6,547 nucleotides of DNA from contig DOVB01000125.1 in the NCBI GenBank assembly GCA_003520285.1, forward strand, positions 1 through 6,547, in the 5' to 3' direction. Shown here in pieces: positions 1 through 5,024 of this stretch. Origin of the DNA: Halieaceae bacterium. Its GTDB lineage: Bacteria; Pseudomonadota; Gammaproteobacteria; Pseudomonadales; Halieaceae. The notes under the pieces were generated by a model. The model was not told the DNA's origin and did no database searches. It saw nothing but the letters and a program-made list of their open reading frames with translations. A program made the position numbers and the translations under genes. Positions within the stretch are counted from its first letter, which is position 1, and each line of letters starts with the position of its first letter.

Positions 1-26
1 GAGTGATGCGTTCGCGGAACAAAAAA

Positions 27-31
27 AGGAG
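27..31 (+). promoter_or_regulatory. Ribosome binding site deciding the DUF1244 start
   Basis: AGGAG, preceded by a run of A, lies 7 nt before the ATG at 39. It supports that start over the GTG at position 3. Confidence 0.75.
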
Positions 32-38
32 ATTCAGC

Positions 39-338
39 ATGGATCAAAAAGTGCAGATTGAAGCGGCGGTGTTCCGTCGGTTGTTAGAGCATTTAGATAG
101 CCATAAAGAGGTGCAGAATATTGAGCTAATGAATTTGGCACATTTTTGCCGAAATTGTTTGGCGAAGTGGTATGTCGCAGCAGCCACTGAGCAGGGGCTC
201 AGTATTAGCTATGAAGCCGCGCGCGAAACAGTGTACGGTATGCCTTTTAGTGAATGGAAGGAGCGTTATCAAACCGAGGCGACGCCAGAGCAGCTTGCCG
301 CATTTGCGGCGAACAGCCAGAGTAAAAGCGACGCTTAA
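39..338 (+). CDS. DUF1244 family protein of unknown function
   Basis: This 99-residue protein is about the usual size for the DUF1244 (SMc04008-like) family of small proteobacterial proteins, and it spans the whole domain. The family hallmarks are visible: an N-terminal helix with FRRLLEHL (residues 12-19), then QNIELMNLAHFCRNC (26-40) with a Cys-x2-Cys pair at C37 and C40, then KWY (43-45), and a C-terminal block EAARETVYGMPFSEW (59-73). There is no signal peptide or membrane segment, so it should be cytoplasmic. The ATG at 39 is chosen because AGGAG lies at 27-31, 7 nt upstream. An in-frame GTG at position 3 would add 12 basic residues but would put the Shine-Dalgarno site inside the gene. 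The biochemical role is unknown; the Cys pair could bind a metal or be redox-active, but that is a guess. The gene is followed by an 84-nt spacer and need not be functionally tied to the catabolic genes downstream. Confidence 0.9.
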   Translation: MDQKVQIEAAVFRRLLEHLDSHKEVQNIELMNLAHFCRNCLAKWYVAAATEQGLSISYEAARETVYGMPFSEWKERYQTEATPEQLAAFAANSQSKSDA

Positions 339-347
339 GGTATTCGG

Positions 348-419
348 ATGACGATGTTTAGGACACTACTGCAAAGCGCAGTGATCGCTGTGAGCGGTGG
401 TAGCGATAGAGAGAAATAA
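348..419 (+). CDS. Possible 23-codon micro-ORF / leader peptide (speculative)
   Basis: In the spacer between the DUF1244 gene and the dehydrogenase gene, an ATG at 348 opens a 23-codon frame. It starts MTMFRTLLQSAVIAV, ends SGGSDREK, and stops at TAA 417-419, three nt before the dehydrogenase ATG. AAGG at 337-340, overlapping the TAA stop of the preceding gene, is spaced 7 nt from this ATG and could serve as a ribosome binding site. The peptide has a short hydrophobic middle but no run of one amino acid that would suggest a classical attenuator. A frame of this length can occur by chance. Its ribosome binding site and its tight placement against the next start are the only positive evidence. 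Confidence 0.2.
   Translation: MTMFRTLLQSAVIAVSGGSDREK
368..407 (+). other. Two adjacent small hairpins in the intergenic spacer
   Basis: ACTGC (368-372) pairs with GCAGT (378-382) across a 5-nt loop. ATCGCT (384-389) pairs with AGCGAT (402-407) across a 12-nt loop. Neither is followed by a T run, so they are not convincing rho-independent terminators. They lie just upstream of the weak ribosome binding site of the dehydrogenase gene and could affect its translation or mRNA processing. Confidence 0.3.
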
Positions 420-422
420 CAC

Positions 423-1589
423 ATGATGCATTACCCCAGTCTAAATTTTGGTCTCGATCAAGAGCTCAATGCACTTCGGGATATGGTGGCGCAATTTGCA
501 GCGGTGGAGATCGCGCCAAGGGCGGCTGAGATTGATTCCAGTAACGCTTTTCCAATGGATTTGTGGCGCAAGCTGGGTGATTTAGGGTTGCTCGGTATTA
601 CCGTCGATGAGCGTTACGGTGGCAGCGGGATGGGTTACCTGGCGCACTGCATTGCGATGGAAGAAATTTCTCGGGCGTCCGCATCGGTGGGTTTGTCCTA
701 TGGTGCTCACTCTAACTTGTGCGTGAATCAGATCGCGAAGAACGGTACCGAAGAGCAAAAACAGCAGTATCTTCCAAAACTTTGCAGCGGCGAGCACATT
801 GGTGCGCTCGCTATGTCGGAACCCGGAGCCGGTTCTGATGTTGTGAGTATGAGTTTACGTGCTCGAAAAGAGGGCGAGTACTATGTGCTCGATGGCAATA
901 AAATGTGGATCACTAACGGTCCTGACGCTCATGTTTATGTGATCTACGCCAAGACCGATCCGGACGCTGGTTCAAAAGGAATTACCGCTTTTATCGTCGA
1001 GCGCGATAGCGAGGGTTTCAGTCAAGCACAAAAGCTCGATAAGCTCGGGATGAGAGGGTCTAATACCTGCGAGTTGGTCTTCGAGGGGTGTCGGGTGCAT
1101 GAATCGAATGTATTGGGCACGGTCGGTCAAGGCGTCAAGGTGCTCATGTCGGGTCTGGATTACGAACGCGCGGTTCTGTCGGGTGGTCCGGTTGGTATCA
1201 TGCAGGCCTGTCTGGATATCGTTTTGCCTTACATCCATGATCGCAAGCAATTTGGCCAATCCATTGGCGAGTTTCAGTTGGTACAGGGCAAAGTAGCCGA
1301 TATGTATGTGGGTTTGAGTGCCTCTCGTGCTTACTTATACAGTGTTGCTCAGTCGCTGGACCGTGGCGAGGAGTCCCGCAAGGATGCTGCAGGGGTGATT
1401 TTATACACCGCAGAGCGCGCAACGCAGATGGCGCTCGACGCCATTCAATTACTCGGTGGTAATGGATACATTAATGAGTATGCCACTGGGCGCTTGTTGC
1501 GAGATGCAAAGCTGTATGAGATTGGCGCCGGTACTAGCGAAATTCGTCGAATGTTGATCGGCCGAGAACTGTTTAAAGAATCCCAGTGA
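423..1589 (+). CDS. liuA: Isovaleryl-CoA dehydrogenase-type acyl-CoA dehydrogenase
   Basis: This FAD enzyme is predicted to oxidise isovaleryl-CoA, or a close short branched acyl-CoA, to the 2-enoyl-CoA. Electrons would pass to electron-transfer flavoprotein in the cytoplasm. At 388 residues it is the normal bacterial length. The N-terminal helical domain covers about 8-125. Acyl-CoA dehydrogenase signature 1 is [13 protein letters not shown] (130-142), the beta domain follows to about 230, and the C-terminal helical domain has [12 protein letters not shown] (274-285) and signature 2, starting [11 protein letters not shown] (342-352). The isovaleryl subtype is shown by E248 in [12 protein letters not shown], where the IVD catalytic base sits, and by Ala (A369, YEIGAGTSE) at the MCAD-type catalytic Glu position. 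Start ATG 423 is preferred over ATG 426 because AGAGAG (408-413) is better spaced. The stop overlaps the next start by 4 nt. Leucine-pathway partners are absent nearby, so the physiological substrate is not certain. Confidence 0.88.
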   Translation: MMHYPSLNFGLDQELNALRDMVAQFAAVEIAPRAAEIDSSNAFPMDLWRKLGDLGLLGITVDERYGGSGMGYLAHCIAMEEISRASASVGLSYGAHSNLCVNQIAKNGTEEQKQQYLPKLCSGEHIGALAMSEPGAGSDVVSMSLRARKEGEYYVLDGNKMWITNGPDAHVYVIYAKTDPDAGSKGITAFIVERDSEGFSQAQKLDKLGMRGSNTCELVFEGCRVHESNVLGTVGQGVKVLMSGLDYERAVLSGGPVGIMQACLDIVLPYIHDRKQFGQSIGEFQLVQGKVADMYVGLSASRAYLYSVAQSLDRGEESRKDAAGVILYTAERATQMALDAIQLLGGNGYINEYATGRLLRDAKLYEIGAGTSEIRRMLIGRELFKESQ

Positions 1590-2107
1590 GCTATCAGGAA
1601 TCACAATTAGAATCGAATCTGCCTGAGACGCATCAGAAATTTTTGCGGTTGATGATGGGTCGCCGTTCCGAGGGACACTTCTCCGCTTTAAATATCGATA
1701 TGGTGGGATGTGGCGTAGGTTGGGCTGAGATGAGTTTGGCGCCAACGTCCCAGTTGATCGGGGATCCCATGTCTGGTGCTCTGCACTCGGGTCCTATTAC
1801 TACTTTGCTAGATTCAGCTTTGGGTATCGCCGCCAGCGTTTCCCTCAATCGTATGGGATTTGCGCCAACGATTGATCTAAGGGTCGATCATTTAAGAATG
1901 GCGAATAGCAGCGACCTCTTGGTTGCGCGAGGCGAGATTGTTCACCTGACGCGCAATATTTTATTTGCCAAAGGGGTAGTGACTCAAAATGACGTTCAGA
2001 TCGCGGTAGCGGTGGGTAATTTTGTGCGACTCAGCGACGACGTATTGGCACTCGCTGAGGCCCACATTATGAGTCAGTTAGATGCCATCGATAAGGCGCG
2101 CCAATGA
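1586..2107 (+). CDS. PaaI-like hotdog-fold thioesterase (first of a pair)
   Basis: This 173-residue protein is predicted to be a cytoplasmic acyl-CoA thioesterase of the PaaI/4HBT hotdog superfamily. The active-site helix is [14 protein letters not shown] (67-80). H67 and D76 have the same nine-residue spacing as the His and catalytic Asp in HGGxxxxLxD of PaaI and human THEM2, but the second motif Gly is Ser (S68). The following strands carry [10 protein letters not shown] (95-104) and a core around [19 protein letters not shown] (114-132), both typical of the fold. About 30 N-terminal residues precede the domain. The start is GTG at 1586, within the GTGA overlap with the dehydrogenase stop. 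No strong ribosome binding site is visible, so translation is probably coupled to the upstream gene. The stop overlaps the next gene by 4 nt. The acyl substrate cannot be read from the sequence. Confidence 0.8.
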   Translation: MSYQESQLESNLPETHQKFLRLMMGRRSEGHFSALNIDMVGCGVGWAEMSLAPTSQLIGDPMSGALHSGPITTLLDSALGIAASVSLNRMGFAPTIDLRVDHLRMANSSDLLVARGEIVHLTRNILFAKGVVTQNDVQIAVAVGNFVRLSDDVLALAEAHIMSQLDAIDKARQ

Positions 2108-2559
2108 CCTTACAGAATCTTCTGAGTTTGCCACCTGAGCAACGTCAACCGCAGCAACTTCTAGACTTCATTCCGTATGCGCAAATGATGGGTGTATGCG
2201 CCCAAGTCGCCGAGGATGGTTCGGCGCCAATCCTGTTCCGGCTAGACGCCAACGAGCTTCACATGGGCAATCCAACCCTGCCTGCAATGCACGGAGGGGC
2301 GCTGAGTGGTTTCATGGAGCTCGCCGCTGCAGTTCATTTGCTGAGTACCATGACCATAGCGCGCTACCCGAAGCTGATAGATTTTGCCATTGATTATTTG
2401 AGTGCCGCCCGGCTCGACACTGTGTTTTGCACCTGTGAGACACTCCGCGAAGGCAAGAATCTCACCGCGGTGCAGGTTCGTGCCTGGCAGCGTGATCCCG
2501 CCAAACCTGTCGCTGTAGGCAAGGCACAGTTTCTGTGCAGCGATTTTTCTGAGTCCTAA
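2104..2559 (+). CDS. PaaI-like hotdog-fold thioesterase (second of a pair)
   Basis: This 151-residue protein is a second predicted acyl-CoA thioesterase, different in sequence from its neighbour. It carries a full HGG motif in MHGGALSGFMELAAA (62-76), but the position of the catalytic Asp of PaaI/THEM2 is Glu (E72). Asp and Glu both serve as the catalytic carboxylate in different hotdog clades, so activity is plausible. Downstream, LIDFAIDYLSAA (91-102) and TAVQVRAWQRD (121-131) match the later hotdog strands. There is no signal peptide. The ATG at 2104 lies in an ATGA overlap with the preceding stop, and TAAGG (2092-2096), 7 nt upstream, is a good ribosome binding site. It is the last gene of the dehydrogenase/thioesterase unit. 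Adjacent hotdog genes may make separate homo-oligomers or a mixed one; the sequence does not decide. Confidence 0.8.
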   Translation: MTLQNLLSLPPEQRQPQQLLDFIPYAQMMGVCAQVAEDGSAPILFRLDANELHMGNPTLPAMHGGALSGFMELAAAVHLLSTMTIARYPKLIDFAIDYLSAARLDTVFCTCETLREGKNLTAVQVRAWQRDPAKPVAVGKAQFLCSDFSES

Positions 2560-2585
2560 TTTCAGGTCCTAAGTTACACTCTATT

Positions 2586-2604
2586 TAAGCCCTGTGGGGC
2601 CTTA
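2586..2604 (+). terminator. Weak hairpin after the thioesterase gene, possible terminator
   Basis: TAAGCCC (2586-2592) pairs with GGGCCTTA (2597-2604), with one bulged C and a 4-nt loop, 26 nt after the stop codon. It is placed where a terminator would be expected, but no T run follows (the next bases are GCAAAAG). It would have to be a weak or rho-assisted terminator, or simply an mRNA 3' end structure. Confidence 0.3.
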
Positions 2605-2634
2605 GCAAAAGTTGTCACTCCCGCGGGAAAATAC

Positions 2635-2663
2635 TTGAGCGTGCTCCAAACATACTGTATGTT
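2635..2663 (+). promoter_or_regulatory. Candidate sigma70 promoter
   Basis: TTGAGC (2635-2640) and TATGTT (2658-2663) are separated by exactly 17 nt, each matching 4 of 6 consensus positions including the key TTGA and TAT...T. Transcription would begin near 2670, about 50 nt before the GTG start. The -10 falls within the 15-bp palindrome, so a repressor bound there would block the promoter. This is a visual prediction only. Confidence 0.4.
2649..2663. promoter_or_regulatory. Perfect 15-bp palindrome, candidate operator
   Basis: AACATAC (2649-2655), a central T (2656) and GTATGTT (2657-2663) form a perfect 7-1-7 inverted repeat. The size and symmetry fit an operator for a dimeric helix-turn-helix regulator, for example TetR-type regulators that often control acyl-CoA catabolism. 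It overlaps the predicted -10 element. No regulator gene is present in the window, so its binding protein is unknown. Confidence 0.5.
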
Positions 2664-2707
2664 CAAATTCGTGGTTTGCTATCAATTCGTGCGTGCTCAG
2701 ACCGAGC

Positions 2708-2713
2708 AAGGAG
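2708..2713 (+). promoter_or_regulatory. Ribosome binding site deciding the alpha-subunit start
   Basis: AAGGAG lies 6 nt before the GTG at 2720. It makes that codon the start rather than the in-frame GTG at 2693, which would place this site inside the gene. Confidence 0.8.
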
Positions 2714-2719
2714 AGAAGA

Positions 2720-3904
2720 GTGACAGATCTAAGCAGCTTTCGTGAGGAGACTCGGGACTGGCTTCAGGCCAATTGCCCAGAGTCTATGCGCACCCCTATT
2801 CGCGGGTTTGAAGACATATACAACGGCGGGCGTAAGCCCGAAATTTCGCACCCAGATCAGGTGGTCTGGTGCGAGCGCATGGCCTCGCGTGGGTGGACTG
2901 TGCCCGAGTGGCCGGTGGCTTATGGTGGCGCGGGTTTATCGAAAGCAGAAGTCAAAGTTTTACGTGAAGAAATGGCTCTGATCGGTGCGCGATCACCGCT
3001 CGACAGCTTTGGCATATCCATGCTTGGTCCAGCACTGCTCCACTTTGGTAACGAGAGCCAAAAGCTCGAACATTTACCGCCCATTGCACGTGGTGAGATC
3101 CGCTGGTGTCAGGGCTATTCCGAACCCAATGCTGGGTCGGACTTGGCGTCTTTGGCAACCAAAGCAGAAGATAAGGGCGATCATTACCTGATCAATGGGC
3201 AAAAGATTTGGACCTCTTACGCAGATAAGGCCGACTGGATCTTCTGTTTGGTTCGTACAGATAATTCTGGATCCAAGCATGAAGGTATTAGTTTCGTGCT
3301 GTTTGACATGGCGAGCCCCGGCGTGACGGTGAAGCCCATCAAACTAATCAGCGGCTCGTCGCCTTTTTGCGAGACATTTTTTGACAATGCCACAGCGTTG
3401 AAGAAAAACGTGGTGGGTGAAGTCGGTAAGGGCTGGACCATCGCGAAGTATCTGTTGACTCACGAACGTGAAATGATCTCGGCGTTTGGTACTTCGACCA
3501 GTAAGAAAACCATAGGTCAACGCGCGGCTCAAGTTTTAGGTACCGATGCGAGCGGCAGATTGCGAGCCGGTACGTTGCGATCCGTTATTGCTCAGTATCA
3601 GCTGGATACTCAAGCATTTACGGCCACCATGGAGCGCGTTAAAGACGAAGCGAAAGCAGGGCAGGGTTTGGGGCCGGCTTCGTCCATTTTTAAATACTAC
3701 GGTACTGAGTTGAACAAGCGCCGGAACGAGCTCGTACTTTCGGTTGAAGGTGAGCAGGCCCTCGGTTGGGATGGCGATGAGTATCGAGGGGGTGAAATGG
3801 CGCGGGCTTGGTTACGATCAAAAGGAAACTCGATCGAAGGCGGCACTTCGGAAGTGCAACTCAACATTGTGGCCAAGCGTGTGCTTGGTTTGCCAGACGC
3901 ATAA
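2720..3904 (+). CDS. Acyl-CoA dehydrogenase, catalytic (alpha) subunit of a probable heteromeric enzyme
   Basis: This 394-residue flavin-dependent dehydrogenase is predicted to carry the active site of a two-subunit enzyme forming 2-enoyl-CoA. It keeps the flavin/substrate motif GYSEPNAGSDLAS (132-144), followed by GQKIWTSYADKADW (160-173). E249 in LLTHEREM aligns with the catalytic Glu of isovaleryl-CoA dehydrogenase. At the MCAD-type catalytic position there is Gly (G374) in SIEGGTSEVQ, after which NIVAKRVLGLP ends the protein. Two standard features are missing: the RxQFG FAD-binding motif, and the HGGxG signature (the region reads SVEGEQALGWDGDE, 341-354). The next gene supplies both. In Mycobacterium ChsE4-ChsE5 and related steroid enzymes, FAD sites form only between unlike subunits. 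I infer the same here. The GTG start follows AAGGAG, and the stop TAA forms part of the next gene's ribosome binding site. The substrate is unknown; bulky acyl-CoAs are likely. Confidence 0.85.
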   Translation: MTDLSSFREETRDWLQANCPESMRTPIRGFEDIYNGGRKPEISHPDQVVWCERMASRGWTVPEWPVAYGGAGLSKAEVKVLREEMALIGARSPLDSFGISMLGPALLHFGNESQKLEHLPPIARGEIRWCQGYSEPNAGSDLASLATKAEDKGDHYLINGQKIWTSYADKADWIFCLVRTDNSGSKHEGISFVLFDMASPGVTVKPIKLISGSSPFCETFFDNATALKKNVVGEVGKGWTIAKYLLTHEREMISAFGTSTSKKTIGQRAAQVLGTDASGRLRAGTLRSVIAQYQLDTQAFTATMERVKDEAKAGQGLGPASSIFKYYGTELNKRRNELVLSVEGEQALGWDGDEYRGGEMARAWLRSKGNSIEGGTSEVQLNIVAKRVLGLPDA

Positions 3905-3908
3905 GGAG
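3902..3908 (+). promoter_or_regulatory. Ribosome binding site overlapping the alpha-subunit stop
   Basis: TAAGGAG contains the TAA stop of the alpha subunit and lies 5 nt before the beta-subunit ATG at 3914. Ribosomes terminating on alpha would be well placed to re-initiate on beta, which would suit a complex with matched subunits. Confidence 0.75.
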
Positions 3909-3913
3909 CCGTT

Positions 3914-5023
3914 ATGACACTCGTACTCAATGAAGAAGAGATCATGCTGCGTGATTCAGCGGCGGGATTTTTAGCGGAATCGGCCAATGTGAGCGCGTTT
4001 CGAGCTCACCGAGATAACCCTACAGCATCAGGCTTTGACCGCGCGCTGTGGGAATCAATCGCAGAGATGGGCTGGTGCGGTATAGCGATTGATGAGCAAT
4101 ACGGTGGCCTGAGTTACGGTTTTACGGGTCTTGGCTTGGTGCTCGAGCAAATGGGAAAACATCTTTCTGTGTCGCCGTTTAACAGCACCGTATTAATGGC
4201 GGGGAGTCTGTTGGAACAGTGCGGTACCGAGGCACAGAAGCAAGAGTGGCTGCCAAAAATTGCGTCTGGTGAAGTGGTGATGACGCTCGCTATTCAAGAG
4301 GGCACTTTCTTCGACTTAGATCAGCTGTCGCAGTCGGTAACGACCGCGCCAGATGGATTTACAGTGCAAGTCGAAAAGCGCCAGGTTCTCGATGCGATAG
4401 CGGCCGATGCCTTCCTGGTGGTGGGCAGAGACAGTGACGGTTTTCAGGGCTTTATTATGAGTGCTGCCGATGTCAGTGTGCAGGCACAATCGATGGTAGA
4501 TGCGCGAAGCAGTGGAACCGTCGTGGTAAATACGACGTGCGGTAAGGACGCTCAACTCAATCCCGCAGCAATGAATGGCAAGGGGCTGACTCGAGCGCTT
4601 GATCAAATTCATATTGGTCTTGCAGCGGAGCTGTTGGGCTTGTCGACCGAGGCTTTTGAGCGCACCGTCGCGTATTTGCGTGAGCGCAAACAATTCGGCA
4701 AGGTGATCGGCAGCTTTCAGGGTCTTCAGCATCGAGCAGCCGACTTATTTGCCGAATTGGAACTGTGCCGCTCGATTGTTTTGCAGGCACTTCGCGCCGT
4801 GGATTCGGGCGACGAGCTAGGTGGTTTGGCGAGCGCTGCGAAGGCAAAAGTCGCGCAAATATCGCAGCGAGCGACCAATGAAGGTATTCAGATGCATGGT
4901 GGTATCGGCATGACCGATGAATACGACATCGGTTTTTTCATTAAACGTGCTCGAGTCTTAGAGCACACATTGGGCGACTTTCATTACCACTTAGATCGGT
5001 TCGCAGTAAAAGGCGGCTACTAG
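3914..5023 (+). CDS. Acyl-CoA dehydrogenase-like, non-catalytic (beta) subunit
   Basis: This 369-residue protein has the acyl-CoA dehydrogenase fold but lacks the usual active-site residues. The N-terminal helical domain is clear (MGWCGIAIDEQYGG, 52-65; EAQKQEWLPKIASGE, 106-120). The SEPGAGSD stretch is replaced by AIQEGTFFDLDQL (126-138), and the position matching the IVD catalytic Glu is Gly (G235 in QIHIGLAAELLG). No EGT motif occurs near the C terminus, which reads RVLEHTLGDFHYH (347-359). It keeps RERKQFGKVIGSFQ (256-269) and MHGGIGMTDEYD (327-338), elements that bind FAD across the subunit interface. These are exactly the ones missing from the alpha subunit 9 nt upstream. I infer an obligate alpha/beta complex in which this chain completes the FAD site. 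It is unlikely to be an active dehydrogenase alone. It is shorter than typical members because of a reduced middle domain. Confidence 0.83.
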   Translation: MTLVLNEEEIMLRDSAAGFLAESANVSAFRAHRDNPTASGFDRALWESIAEMGWCGIAIDEQYGGLSYGFTGLGLVLEQMGKHLSVSPFNSTVLMAGSLLEQCGTEAQKQEWLPKIASGEVVMTLAIQEGTFFDLDQLSQSVTTAPDGFTVQVEKRQVLDAIAADAFLVVGRDSDGFQGFIMSAADVSVQAQSMVDARSSGTVVVNTTCGKDAQLNPAAMNGKGLTRALDQIHIGLAAELLGLSTEAFERTVAYLRERKQFGKVIGSFQGLQHRAADLFAELELCRSIVLQALRAVDSGDELGGLASAAKAKVAQISQRATNEGIQMHGGIGMTDEYDIGFFIKRARVLEHTLGDFHYHLDRFAVKGGY

Positions 5024-5024
5024 C

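Larger units (their letters stand above)
2560..2719 (+). promoter_or_regulatory. Intergenic regulatory region between the two catabolic units
   Basis: This is the only sizeable non-coding gap, 160 nt to the GTG at 2720. In order it holds a weak hairpin (2586-2604), the 10-bp palindrome TCCCGCGGGA (2619-2628), and an inverted repeat GAGC-GT-GCTC (2637-2646). Next come a candidate promoter with a 15-bp operator-like palindrome (2649-2663), a direct repeat AATTCGTG (2666-2673 and 2684-2691), a 5-bp stem TGCTC/GAGCA (2694-2708), and the AAGGAG ribosome binding site. The separation and this density of motifs suggest that the downstream genes are transcribed and controlled separately from the upstream unit. 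Confidence 0.55.

Noticed and set aside
1..6. End of an upstream gene at the TGA at 4-6
   Set aside because: Only one codon would be inside the window, so nothing supports it as a gene end.
3..38. Upstream GTG start that would lengthen the DUF1244 protein by 12 residues
   Set aside because: The AGGAG site at 27-31 is correctly placed for the ATG at 39, and the extension is a basic stretch not typical of the family.
339..422. Liu-type regulator (MerR family LiuR) binding site upstream of the dehydrogenase
   Set aside because: No palindrome resembling the known AT-rich LiuR box is visible in the spacer.
2095..2102. 8-bp palindrome GGCGCGCC before the second thioesterase start
   Set aside because: It lies within coding sequence at the end of the first thioesterase and is adequately explained by codon composition; there is no sign of an engineered junction.
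2612..2635. Alternative promoter TTGTCA (2612-2617) with AATACT (2630-2635)
   Set aside because: The spacer would be only 12 nt, too short for a sigma70 promoter, and it contains a palindrome.
2654..2673. Possible LexA (SOS) box starting TACTGT
   Set aside because: Only the left half-site is present; the matching ACAG half does not occur at the required spacing. The bases are better explained by the 7-1-7 palindrome.
4316..4732. 138-codon open frame on the minus strand
   Set aside because: It lies entirely inside the beta-subunit gene, shows no recognisable domain, and is an antisense shadow. The same holds for the other overlapping frames, for example those at 972-1259, 1449-1745 and 3697-3987 on the minus strand.
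3914..5023. Beta-subunit gene as a decaying pseudogene of a dehydrogenase
   Set aside because: The frame is intact, has a strong ribosome binding site, and keeps specific FAD-interface motifs that complement the neighbour. This argues for selection rather than decay.
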